Below, piece by piece: positions 9,262 to 17,257 of a stretch of 64,000 nt of DNA. The notes under the pieces are model-generated. The model had not been told where the DNA came from. It worked only from the letters and a program-made list of their open reading frames with translations, and did not search any database. Each line of letters starts with the position of its first letter. Positions within the stretch are counted from its first letter, which is position 1. Location: the NCBI RefSeq assembly GCF_004339085.1, contig NZ_SMFX01000001.1:1361542-1425541 (forward strand), in the 5' to 3' direction. The DNA comes from Thiogranum longum. GTDB lineage: Bacteria > Pseudomonadota > Gammaproteobacteria > DSM-19610. A program made the position numbers and the translations under genes.

Positions 9262-10335
9262 ATGAGCAACAACAGTCGTCGTAAGTTTTTAAAGCAGAGT
9301 GGCGCACTGCTGGCCGCCAGTACGCTTCCACTCACCATGGTGGAACTGGCGTTCGGCAAGGGCAGCGAGGACACGTTCACGTTCGCCTATATTTCTGATT
9401 CACACATTACCCAGATCAAGGGCAACAAATTTGTGCGCAACTGGGACCGTGGCCTGACTCGTGCGGTCGCGGAAGCGAACCTGCTGGACCCGCGCCCTGA
9501 CTTCGTGTTTTACGGTGGTGACATTGCCCAGCTGGGCAAGCCGGAAGAAATCGATCATGGTCTGGAAATTCTCGGTGCCCTGCGTGGGAAAACACACTAC
9601 GTTATGGGTGAGCACGATTACTACGTTGACCTCGGTGACTACTGGCGCAAACAACTGGGGCCGGACCATTACAGCTTCGACCACAAGGGCGTCCATTTTG
9701 TGGTGCTGAACAGTATTCTTACCCATGAAAGCTGGATGCATCAGAAATGGGATTCCGGTATGGATCGTATGAAGCAGATGGCAAGACTGGATAACCCGAA
9801 CGGCCAGCCTTTCATGGTCGGTGATGCGCAGCGCGACTGGCTGAAAAAAGACCTGGACAAGGTCAGCAAGGACACGCCGGTAGTGGTGTTCTCGCACTCG
9901 CCGCTTCAGAAGATCTACAAGGGCTGGAACTTCTGGACCGACGATGCCGAACAGGTGCAGGCACTGCTCAAGCCGTTCGACAAGGTGACCGTGCTGTATG
10001 GACACGTTCACCAGATACAGACCAACCAGATCGGCAATATCAGCTTCCATTCAGCCATGGCAACAGCATGGCCCTGGCCCTATCCGGCCACCTACCGGCA
10101 GAAGGCCAGCTACATGCCCAGGCTGACGGTCGATATGAACCGGGCCGACCCGTTCTTTGAGCGCGATGCAACCGGCTGGCAGTTTATCGATGTCCACAGC
10201 GGGCGGGCGGATGTGAATTATATTCTGCCGGACAATACCAACCGCAAGGTCGTATTTGACGAGAAGGCCGGGCACCCGGTAGACACGAAGTACCAGGAAC
10301 CGGACAAGCGTATTCCCCCGCAGAAACACTTTTGA
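9262..10335 (+). CDS. Tat-exported calcineurin-like metallophosphoesterase
   Basis: Protein of 357 residues that starts with a twin-arginine signal (SRRKFLKQSGALLAASTLPL), so it should be exported folded. Metallophosphoesterase motifs in order: YISDSHIT (D-x-H), YGGDIAQLG (GD), GEHDYY in place of the usual GNHD, FSHSPL and YGHVHQ. The Asn-to-Glu change in the GNHD motif removes the residue that usually binds both metals and the phosphate, so activity may be altered. It lies 10 bp after the peroxidase and 11 bp before the cytochrome c start, which implies one transcript and a shared periplasmic role. Substrate unknown. Confidence 0.85.
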   Translation: MSNNSRRKFLKQSGALLAASTLPLTMVELAFGKGSEDTFTFAYISDSHITQIKGNKFVRNWDRGLTRAVAEANLLDPRPDFVFYGGDIAQLGKPEEIDHGLEILGALRGKTHYVMGEHDYYVDLGDYWRKQLGPDHYSFDHKGVHFVVLNSILTHESWMHQKWDSGMDRMKQMARLDNPNGQPFMVGDAQRDWLKKDLDKVSKDTPVVVFSHSPLQKIYKGWNFWTDDAEQVQALLKPFDKVTVLYGHVHQIQTNQIGNISFHSAMATAWPWPYPATYRQKASYMPRLTVDMNRADPFFERDATGWQFIDVHSGRADVNYILPDNTNRKVVFDEKAGHPVDTKYQEPDKRIPPQKHF

Positions 10336-10346
10336 AGGAGCAGGTG

Positions 10347-10763
10347 ATGATGAACAGAAAAATCAATCGTGCCCTGGCGGCGATTACGTCCCTGTTGGTA
10401 CTGGCACTGGCTTCACCCGCACAGGCGGATGAATTTACCAAAGAAGACCTTGCACGCTGGCAGCAGGAGTATATGACGGTAGTGAACAAGGGCGAGAAAC
10501 TGTTTCACGGCGGTCTGCCCAGTGTGAACACCGTGTCCTGTGACCAGTGTCATCCCAATGCCAGCAACACTCACCCGGAGACCTACCCGAAATTTCAGCA
10601 ACAGCTGGGTCGCGTGGCGGAACTGTGGGAGATGATTAACTGGTGTATCCAGAACCCGCTGGAAAGTGAACCACTGGCCGCGGATGACCCGCGTATGATC
10701 GCCCTGCAGGCGTATATTGCCGAGGAGCGCAGAGGAGCGGCCCTGGAACCGGGAAAACACTAG
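10347..10763 (+). CDS. Small periplasmic c-type cytochrome
   Basis: A 138-residue protein with a signal peptide (ALAAITSLLVLALASPAQA) and one heme c site, CDQCH, near residue 63. The following NASNTHPETYPKFQQQLGRV and INWCIQNPLESEPL segments resemble SoxX/diheme-like cytochromes that use a Met or His distal ligand. I choose ATG 10347 because GAAGGAG at 10334-10340 is at good distance; the TTG at 10332 overlaps that site. Last gene of the operon with the peroxidase and phosphoesterase, so it could be the electron donor to the peroxidase (inference). Confidence 0.82.
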   Translation: MMNRKINRALAAITSLLVLALASPAQADEFTKEDLARWQQEYMTVVNKGEKLFHGGLPSVNTVSCDQCHPNASNTHPETYPKFQQQLGRVAELWEMINWCIQNPLESEPLAADDPRMIALQAYIAEERRGAALEPGKH

Positions 10764-10780
10764 CAAGCGTCTGAAACTCC

Positions 10781-10859
10781 GTCATTGCGAGCGCAGCGCG
10801 GCAATCTTTCTGGCCTGGTGCCAGATTTTGGGAGATTGCCGCGCTGCGCTCGCAATGAC
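10781..10859. repeat. MITE-like inverted repeat with 27-bp perfect arms
   Basis: The left arm at 10781-10807 begins GTCATTGCGAGCGCAGCGCG and the right arm at 10833-10859 is its exact reverse complement, with a 25-bp spacer. Sequences of the GTCATTGCGAGCG type are widespread non-autonomous repeats in bacterial genomes. It lies between the cytochrome c gene and fkbM and may also act as a transcript-end hairpin. Confidence 0.9.
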
Positions 10860-10946
10860 AGTGAGTGCTTTCTCCGGTGGAGCTGTTCAGAGCAGTCGAC
10901 TATGATGCGCCGGGTGAATTAACTCACCCGGCACCTGGTCCTGTTC

Positions 10947-11675
10947 ATGAACCTGTTTGACAAGCTGCATATGCAACTCCGGTTTCGCCGTTATCGCCGG
11001 CGCAAGGAAGCCGAAGAAATCCGCTTCATGCAGTCACTTCCCCTCAGCGGACAGACCGTCATCGACATCGGCGCCAACAAGGGCGTGTACAGTTACTGGA
11101 TGTCGCGCGCAGTGGGTCCGGAAGGACGGGTTATCGCCTTCGAGCCCCAGCCTGAACTTGAAAAGCATCTGCAGGATGTCATGGCCGGTTTTTCCCTGTC
11201 CAATGTCGAACTGGTCACTCGTGCCCTGTCTGCGCAGCCGGGCGATACCCCGCTGTATCGTCGCAGTGCTGGTGCGGGGGATGCCTCGTTCGAGGCCATG
11301 CCGGATACTGAAGCTATCAGCGTGCCTTGCACAACACTGGATGTTTTTGCCGCTGAATCCGGCCTGGGAAAGGTGGCATACATCAAGTGCGATGTGGAAG
11401 GGCATGAGCTGGCCGTGATGCAGGGGGCCGAACAGTTGCTGAAAAGCACTTCTCCGGTTTTACAGGTGGAATGTCATCACCGCGAGGCTGGACAGGGCAA
11501 GTTGTTCGATTTTCTGTCCGGCCTGGGCTATGAAGGCTTTTTCCTGCACGACGGACGTCGAATAGCGTGTCGGGAGTTCAACCGCTACCCCTGCCGCAAG
11601 GTGACGACGGATCACCGAAATTACCTGTTTGTCCGCACGGTCCCCCGGACGACAGAAACAAACCCGGGTGGGTAG
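10947..11675 (+). CDS. FkbM family methyltransferase
   Basis: SAM-dependent methyltransferase of 242 residues. The nucleotide-binding loop is VIDIGANKGVYSYWMS at about residues 38-53, followed by VIAFEPQPELEKHL and the late motif IKCDVEGHELAVMQGA, which is characteristic of the FkbM domain. FkbM enzymes methylate hydroxyl groups of sugars and natural products, but many have unknown targets. It is a single gene between repeats, well away from the exopolysaccharide locus. Confidence 0.88.
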   Translation: MNLFDKLHMQLRFRRYRRRKEAEEIRFMQSLPLSGQTVIDIGANKGVYSYWMSRAVGPEGRVIAFEPQPELEKHLQDVMAGFSLSNVELVTRALSAQPGDTPLYRRSAGAGDASFEAMPDTEAISVPCTTLDVFAAESGLGKVAYIKCDVEGHELAVMQGAEQLLKSTSPVLQVECHHREAGQGKLFDFLSGLGYEGFFLHDGRRIACREFNRYPCRKVTTDHRNYLFVRTVPRTTETNPGG

Positions 11676-11732
11676 TGTATAATGCTGCGCTTTATTGCTG
11701 TCATGGGCCAAACCCCATGCAGTTCAGGGCGT

Positions 11733-11785
11733 TAGGGAAGCCCTGATTGATTCGTCATTGCGGCGCAGGCCGGAATCCAGACCCA
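11733..11785. repeat. Partial copy of the dispersed GTCAT(T/A)-GGCGCAGGCCGG repeat
   Basis: The segment contains GTCATTGCGGCGCAGGCCGG followed by AATCCAGA. It matches the left internal half of the element at 12894-13005. No right arm is visible, so it appears truncated upstream of the DAHP synthase gene. Confidence 0.65.
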
Positions 11786-11810
11786 TAGACTGAATACTGA
11801 TATTTTGATC

Positions 11811-12884
11811 ATGCCTTACCAGACCGACGATCTGAGAATTGTTGAAATGCGCGAAGTGGTTCCCTATGCGGAGCTGCATGCCGAATTCCCGGTGACGGAA
11901 GCGGCTTCACATACCACCCACGAGACCCGCCAGGCCATTCACCGCATTCTTCACGGTGAGGACGACAGGGTGCTGGTTATCGTTGGCCCCTGTTCCATTC
12001 ATGATCCTGCTGCAGCGCTGGAATACGGCGACCGTCTGAAGGCCGTGCGTGAAAGGCTTTCCGATGACTTGCTGATTGTCATGCGCGTGTACTTCGAAAA
12101 GCCGCGTACCACGGTTGGCTGGAAGGGTTTGATCAATGATCCGGATCTTGATGGAAGTTTCAATATCAACAAGGGTCTGAGGCTGGCGCGTAAGCTTTTG
12201 CTGGAACTCAACGACAACGGGATTCCTGCTGCAACGGAATACCTTGACCTCATGTCGCCGCAATATGTTTCTGACCTGATCAGCTGGGGCGCGATCGGTG
12301 CGCGTACCACGGAAAGTCAGGTACATCGCGAACTGGCATCGGGATTGTCCTGTGCCGTGGGTTTCAAGAACGGAACCGATGGTTCGATGAGCATTGCGAT
12401 TGATGCGATTCGTTCTGCTTCACAACCGCACAACTTCCTGGCGTTGACAAAACAGGGTCGCTCGGCGATTTTCTCGACCTCCGGAAATGAAGACTGCCAT
12501 ATTATTTTACGTGGTGGTCTTGAGCCAAACTATGACGCTGCGGCTGTTGCTGCTGCGTCGGAGCAGCTTGAAAAAGCCGGGTTGCCCACGCGACTGATGG
12601 TTGATTTCAGCCATGGAAACAGCTGTAAACAGTTTAAGCGCCAGTTGACCGTAGGTGATGACGTGGCAGGGCAGATTGCTTCCGGTGATAGCCGTATCGT
12701 CGGTGCCATGATCGAAAGTCACCTCAAGGAAGGCCGCCAGAACAGTGAGCCGGGTGGTGAACTGGAATACGGCAAGAGCATTACCGATGCCTGTATCAGC
12801 TGGGAAGATACGGTGCCGTTGCTGGAAAAACTGGCCGATGCCGTGCGCCACCGACGTGAACAGAAGGTGCTGGCCTCGGCCTGA
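11811..12884 (+). CDS. 3-deoxy-7-phosphoheptulonate (DAHP) synthase, class I
   Basis: First enzyme of the shikimate pathway, condensing phosphoenolpyruvate with erythrose 4-phosphate; 357 residues, the usual length of AroF/AroG/AroH enzymes. Family sequences are VIVGPCSIHDPAAALEYGDR (residues 58-77), MRVYFEKPRTTVGWKG, GARTTESQVHRELASGLS, and FKNGTDGS. Start at ATG 11811 rather than the TTG 6 bp upstream. Which feedback type (Tyr, Phe or Trp) cannot be read safely. It supplies chorismate, the substrate of the UbiC-like protein at 57213, though the two are far apart. Confidence 0.95.
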   Translation: MPYQTDDLRIVEMREVVPYAELHAEFPVTEAASHTTHETRQAIHRILHGEDDRVLVIVGPCSIHDPAAALEYGDRLKAVRERLSDDLLIVMRVYFEKPRTTVGWKGLINDPDLDGSFNINKGLRLARKLLLELNDNGIPAATEYLDLMSPQYVSDLISWGAIGARTTESQVHRELASGLSCAVGFKNGTDGSMSIAIDAIRSASQPHNFLALTKQGRSAIFSTSGNEDCHIILRGGLEPNYDAAAVAAASEQLEKAGLPTRLMVDFSHGNSCKQFKRQLTVGDDVAGQIASGDSRIVGAMIESHLKEGRQNSEPGGELEYGKSITDACISWEDTVPLLEKLADAVRHRREQKVLASA

Positions 12885-12893
12885 TATCTTCTA

Positions 12894-13005
12894 AGGAACC
12901 TCTGAATAATCCGTCATACCGGCGCAGGCCGGTATCCATCTCATTGAAACCACTGGATTCTGGCATACGCCAGAATGACGGAAATTAATTAATCAGAGGT
13001 TCCCT
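12894..13005. repeat. MITE-like element of about 110 bp with terminal inverted repeats
   Basis: Outer ends GGAACCTCTGAATAAT and ATTAATCAGAGGTTCC are near-perfect inverted repeats. Inside lie a second pair around CCGTCATACC...GGCGCAGGCCGG and the reverse GCCAGAATGACGG. Partial copies occur at 11733 and 61765. No coding capacity. Confidence 0.85.
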
Positions 13006-13066
13006 AATATGGGCACCGGTACCGGATCGAGTCCGGCAGGCTCTGTGCCGGTGTGATGAGAAGGTT

Positions 13067-14050
13067 TTACCCCGCCAGCTTGCGTTCCCACTCCAGTGAC
13101 GTTTTGACGATAAAATCGAGATCGTCATGACGTGGCGTCCAGCCCAGCACTTCACGCGCCCGATCGGCCTTTGCGATCAGCGCAGGCGGGTCTCCGGCAC
13201 GTCGTGCTTCTTCGATGACCTTGATCGAGGTTCCGTTGACACGGTTCACCGAATCGATCACTTCCTTGACACTGTAGCCGTGACCGTAGCCGCAGTTGAG
13301 CGTAACGGACGCTCCACCACCGGCCAGGTAGTCCACCGCCTTGATGTGTGCATCGGCAAGGTCATCAACATGAATGTAATCCCGCACCCCGGTACCATCC
13401 GGTGTCGGGTAATCCGTGCCGAACACATACAGCTGTTCACGCTTGCCGACAGCAACTTCTGCTGCCACCTTGATGAGCAGCGTCGCTTTCTCGGTGGACT
13501 GACCGATACGGCCTTCCGGGTCGGAGCCGGCCACATTGAAGTAACGCAAAATCACATGGCGCATGTCAGTGGCTTTGCCGAGGTCGCGCAACATCATCTC
13601 GCTCATCAGCTTTGACGTGCCGTACGGGTTGATGGGCGACAGAGGGCTGTCCTCGGTACACATCGAGTCCTCGGGAATACCATAGACCGCAGCCGTCGAC
13701 GAAAAGATAAAATGTTTTACACCGGCTTCAGAGCAGCATTCCAGCAGGTTGCGGGTACAGCAGGTATTGTTGCCATAGTACTTGAGCGGCTTTTCGACAG
13801 ATTCAGGAACGATGGTATGTGCTGCAAAGTGCAGGACAGTATCGACGTTGTGATCCGCGAGCACCTTGCTGACCAGTGCCTTGTCCCCTGTATCGCCCTC
13901 AACCAGTTCCGCACCGATCACCGCATCGCGAAAACCGGTAGAAAGATTATCCAGTACGACAACGGGCCGCCCGGCCCCGGTCAACATACGCACAACATGG
14001 CTGCCAATATAGCCAGCCCCCCCTGTTACAAGAATTTTACTTTCCGACAC
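13067..14050 (-). CDS. galE: UDP-glucose 4-epimerase
   Basis: Short-chain dehydrogenase/reductase of 327 residues that interconverts UDP-glucose and UDP-galactose. The NAD-binding loop is VTGGAGYIGSHVVRML at residues 8-23. The catalytic Ser/Thr and Tyr-x3-Lys are seen in FSSTAAVYG and NPYGTSKLM. The segments ILRYFNVAGSDPEGRIGQS and GVRDYIHVDDLADAH are typical GalE signatures. It supplies nucleotide sugar for surface polysaccharides. It lies 62 bp downstream of the glutamate-synthase-like gene on the same strand. Confidence 0.95.
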   Translation of the reverse strand: MSESKILVTGGAGYIGSHVVRMLTGAGRPVVVLDNLSTGFRDAVIGAELVEGDTGDKALVSKVLADHNVDTVLHFAAHTIVPESVEKPLKYYGNNTCCTRNLLECCSEAGVKHFIFSSTAAVYGIPEDSMCTEDSPLSPINPYGTSKLMSEMMLRDLGKATDMRHVILRYFNVAGSDPEGRIGQSTEKATLLIKVAAEVAVGKREQLYVFGTDYPTPDGTGVRDYIHVDDLADAHIKAVDYLAGGGASVTLNCGYGHGYSVKEVIDSVNRVNGTSIKVIEEARRAGDPPALIAKADRAREVLGWTPRHDDLDFIVKTSLEWERKLAG

Positions 14051-14112
14051 GGCTTCGATCCTTTCTGTTTATGTTCCGGTGCCGCACATCATAGCGTTAT
14101 TTTGTACCGGAT

Positions 14113-15642
14113 TCATGGGGTGCCGCCCTGGCGTTTGAGCATGGCGCGCATGGCGTGGTCGGAATACATGTCGTCCAGCGACAGGGACTGGCCACTTTCG
14201 GTCACAATACGTGCATGGAAACGTTTGAGTTCGCGTGGCTCGCGTACCCCGCATGAGTGTGAAATGACACCGATTTCATACACCATATTTTTCACATAAT
14301 TGGTGACACGCGTTGCCTTTATTTTCGGCACCAGGCCCTTTTGCAGCCGCCGGTCATGGGTGGTGATACCGGTCGGACAGGTATTCTTGTTGCAATGCAG
14401 CGCCTGGATACAACCCAGGGCAAACATGAAACCGCGGGCCGAAACCACGAAATCGGCACCGACACACAGTGCCCAGGCGACTTCTGCCGGTGTTACCAGC
14501 TTGCCGGAGGCGATGACCTTGACGCGGTCTTTCAGGCCGTGTTCGGTAAGCTTGTCGGTGACCAGAGGCAGGCTTTCCTGGATGGGCAGACCCATGTAAT
14601 CCATCAGGCTCATGGGGGCGGCGCCAGTGCCACCATCGGAACTGTCGACGGTAATGAAGTCAGGTGCGGCCTGCTGGCCGCGCTTGTTGACCTCAAGAAA
14701 CAGTTCATCCAGCCAGCCATAGGCGCCGATCACCGCCTTGAAGCCAACCGGTTTGCCGGTCACTGTGCGGATGTGTTCAATCATATTCAGCAGGTCGGCA
14801 ACAGAGTTGATATCCGGGTGCCGGTTGGGGCTGATCGAATCCTCGCCAACAGGTATGCCACGTATCTTTGCAATTTCTTCTGTCACCTTGGCGCCGGGCA
14901 GTATGCCGCCTTTGCCGGGTTTGGCGCCCTGGCTGAGTTTTATCTCGAACATTTTTACCTGTTCGTGGGCTGCAACTTCGCGTAACTTGTCATCGCTGAG
15001 ATTGCCGTGTTCATCGCGTACGCCATATTTCGCCGTGCCGATCTGGAACACGATATCGGCACCACCTTCCAGGTGGTATGGCGACAGACCGCCTTCGCCG
15101 GTATTCATCCAGCAATCACTTTTTGCAGCACCGGCAGACAATGCCTGCACGGCAGGTTTTGAAAGCGCGCCGTAGCTCATGCCGGAAATATTGAACAAGG
15201 AATCGGTGACATAAGGGTTTTCACATTCAGGTCCGATCGTGATGTCACGGGGTTTGGCGGCATCGGTGCCGAGCGTCGGAAACGGACAGTTGACGAACAG
15301 AACGGTACCCGGCGGTGACAGGGTGCGCGTGGAGCCAAATGCCGTGGTGTTGTCGAGATCCTTTGCCGCGCGATAGACCCAGGAGCGGTCGGCACGATTG
15401 AAGGGCATCTCCTCGCGATCCATGGCAAAGAAATACTGGCGGAAAAATTTGCCCAGTTCCTCGAAGAAATAGCGGAAGTGCGCAATGACAGGGTAGTTGC
15501 GCCGGATCGCCTGCTTGGTCTGGGTGATGTCTATGATGAAGACGATGACAATCGTGATGACTACCAGCCCCACCAGGATGACGAAAAATGATGCCAGGAA
15601 CTCCAGTGAGCGGAACATAAACCCTGTGTCTGGTATGGTCAT
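14113..15642 (-). CDS. FMN-binding glutamate synthase family protein
   Basis: Protein of 509 residues with an N-terminal membrane segment (ASFFVILVGLVVITIVIVFI, residues 13-32) and a large glutamate-synthase-type FMN barrel. Signature sequences are SGMSYGALSKPAVQALSAGA, GEGGLSPYHLEGGADIVFQI, and TVDSSDGGTGAAPMSL. The cysteines in LHCNKNTCPTGITTHD correspond to the [3Fe-4S]-binding segment of the large GltB chain. It lacks the glutaminase domain, so ammonia or another donor would be needed; the true reaction of these membrane-tethered proteins is unknown. Confidence 0.88.
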   Translation of the reverse strand: MTIPDTGFMFRSLEFLASFFVILVGLVVITIVIVFIIDITQTKQAIRRNYPVIAHFRYFFEELGKFFRQYFFAMDREEMPFNRADRSWVYRAAKDLDNTTAFGSTRTLSPPGTVLFVNCPFPTLGTDAAKPRDITIGPECENPYVTDSLFNISGMSYGALSKPAVQALSAGAAKSDCWMNTGEGGLSPYHLEGGADIVFQIGTAKYGVRDEHGNLSDDKLREVAAHEQVKMFEIKLSQGAKPGKGGILPGAKVTEEIAKIRGIPVGEDSISPNRHPDINSVADLLNMIEHIRTVTGKPVGFKAVIGAYGWLDELFLEVNKRGQQAAPDFITVDSSDGGTGAAPMSLMDYMGLPIQESLPLVTDKLTEHGLKDRVKVIASGKLVTPAEVAWALCVGADFVVSARGFMFALGCIQALHCNKNTCPTGITTHDRRLQKGLVPKIKATRVTNYVKNMVYEIGVISHSCGVREPRELKRFHARIVTESGQSLSLDDMYSDHAMRAMLKRQGGTP

Positions 15643-15764
15643 TACCTGTATTCTCCCTGTTTTGATAGTACCTGGGTCGGTGCCCGTCTCTTTAACGGCA
15701 AGTTACTGCAACAGTGTAGTCTAAGCACTTCGGAAATCTGGACATTTTCACTACAATAGGCGCC

Positions 15765-16751
15765 ATGAAACCAGACCCACGTTCAGTCTCGGTTGCACCC
15801 ATGCTGGACTGGACAGACCAGCATTGCCGCTATTTTTTACGCCTGCTGGCGCCGTCGGCGCGTCTGTTTACCGAGATGATCACCACTGGCGCGCTGACGC
15901 ACGGTGATCGTGAGCGCTTTCTGCGACACCATCCGGCGGAGCAGCCCGTTGCTGTTCAGCTTGGAGGCAGCGACCCGCAGGCATTGGCACTGTGCGCGGA
16001 ATGGTCAGAGCGGGCGGGCTTTAATGAAGTGAATCTGAATGCAGGGTGTCCGAGTGACCGGGTTCAGTCCGGACGTTTTGGCGCCTGCCTGATGCTGGAA
16101 CCGGCTACCGTGGCAGCTTCGGTTGCGGCCATGCGCGAGACCGTGGATATCCCGGTCACGGTCAAGTGCCGGCTGGGCGTGGATGAGCAGGACAGTTATG
16201 CCATCCTGCATGATTTTACCGCCAGACTGGCTGAAGCAGGTGTGTCGCGCCTGTACGTTCACGCACGCAAGGCGTGGCTGAAAGGTCTGAGCCCCAAACA
16301 GAATCGTGAAGTCCCGCCGCTTGATTATTCACGCGTGTACCGCCTCAAGCAGGACTTCCCCGGACTCGAGATTCATATCAACGGCGGTGTGAAAACCCTG
16401 GAAGAGGTTGTCACTCACCTGCAAAACGTTGACGGTGTGATGATCGGCCGGGAGGCCTACCACAACCCGTGGTTTCTGGCCCGGCTCGAGATGAGGTTGT
16501 CGGGAGTTTCACAAATGCCAACACGACACGCCGTAGTGTACCGGTTGCTGCCCTATATAGAACAACAGCTGGCAGAAGGCGTTCGTTTGCACGCCATCAC
16601 CCGCCATATCCTGGGGCTGTTCCAGGGTTGCCCTGGCGCACGCGCCTGGCGACGCACCCTGAGTGAACAGGTGCATCAGCCAGACGCCGGTATCGAGATC
16701 ATCGGGCAGGCGCTGAACTGCCTGCCTCCCGAGGATGAATGCGCCGGGTGA
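15765..16751 (+). CDS. dusA: tRNA-dihydrouridine synthase A
   Basis: Flavin enzyme of 328 residues that reduces uridines 20/20a in the D-loop of tRNAs. The start SVAPMLDWTDQHCRYFLRLL and the motif NLNAGCPSDRVQSGRFGACL (catalytic Cys in GCPS) are DusA-type. Later motifs are VKCRLGVDEQDSY, LYVHARKAWLKGLSPKQNRE, and INGGVKTLEEV with GVMIGREAYHNP. Length and motifs fit DusA rather than DusB or DusC. Its stop codon directly abuts the end of the convergent trxC gene. Confidence 0.96.
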   Translation: MKPDPRSVSVAPMLDWTDQHCRYFLRLLAPSARLFTEMITTGALTHGDRERFLRHHPAEQPVAVQLGGSDPQALALCAEWSERAGFNEVNLNAGCPSDRVQSGRFGACLMLEPATVAASVAAMRETVDIPVTVKCRLGVDEQDSYAILHDFTARLAEAGVSRLYVHARKAWLKGLSPKQNREVPPLDYSRVYRLKQDFPGLEIHINGGVKTLEEVVTHLQNVDGVMIGREAYHNPWFLARLEMRLSGVSQMPTRHAVVYRLLPYIEQQLAEGVRLHAITRHILGLFQGCPGARAWRRTLSEQVHQPDAGIEIIGQALNCLPPEDECAG

Positions 16752-17189
16752 CTAGCGGAGTTGTGACTGAATCCACTGGTTGAGCGAGCGAGCATCCATG
16801 GCGCCGGCCTGGCGCGTGACTTCTCGTCCGTTTTTAAATACGGCGAGTGTCGGGATGCTGCGTATACCGTATTTTGCCGCCGTACCTTGTGCCTGTTCGG
16901 TATTGAGTTTGGCAAGCCGTACGCGCGGTTCAAGCTGTCTGGCTGCCGACTCGAAATGTGGCGCCATCATCTTGCACGGGCCACACCAGGGTGCCCAGAA
17001 ATCCACCACCACGGGCAGGTCGTTGTTGCTGATATGACGGGCAAAATTACCATCATTCAGTTCAACCGGATGTCCGGTAAACAACGGTTTTTTGCACTTG
17101 CCACAAGTCGGTTTGTGATCGATCCGGTCTGCGGGAATGCGGTTGATGGCATCGCAGTGTGGACAGACCAGGTGAATAGGTTGTGTCAC
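16752..17189 (-). CDS. trxC: Thioredoxin 2
   Basis: Cytoplasmic disulfide reductase of 145 residues. The N-terminal zinc ribbon has two CxxC pairs (CPHCD at residues 9-12 and CGKC at 29-32), which distinguishes TrxC from TrxA. The thioredoxin fold carries the active site WAPWCGPCKMM near residue 69. The cis-proline motif is RSIPTL. In E. coli trxC belongs to the OxyR regulon; no clear OxyR box is seen upstream here. Confidence 0.95.
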   Translation of the reverse strand: MTQPIHLVCPHCDAINRIPADRIDHKPTCGKCKKPLFTGHPVELNDGNFARHISNNDLPVVVDFWAPWCGPCKMMAPHFESAARQLEPRVRLAKLNTEQAQGTAAKYGIRSIPTLAVFKNGREVTRQAGAMDARSLNQWIQSQLR

Positions 17190-17257
17190 GGGCAGTCGCT
17201 CCCTGTCTGAATACGGTTGTTACACAGATGGGGACAAATGTCGTGGATTCAAGGTCA

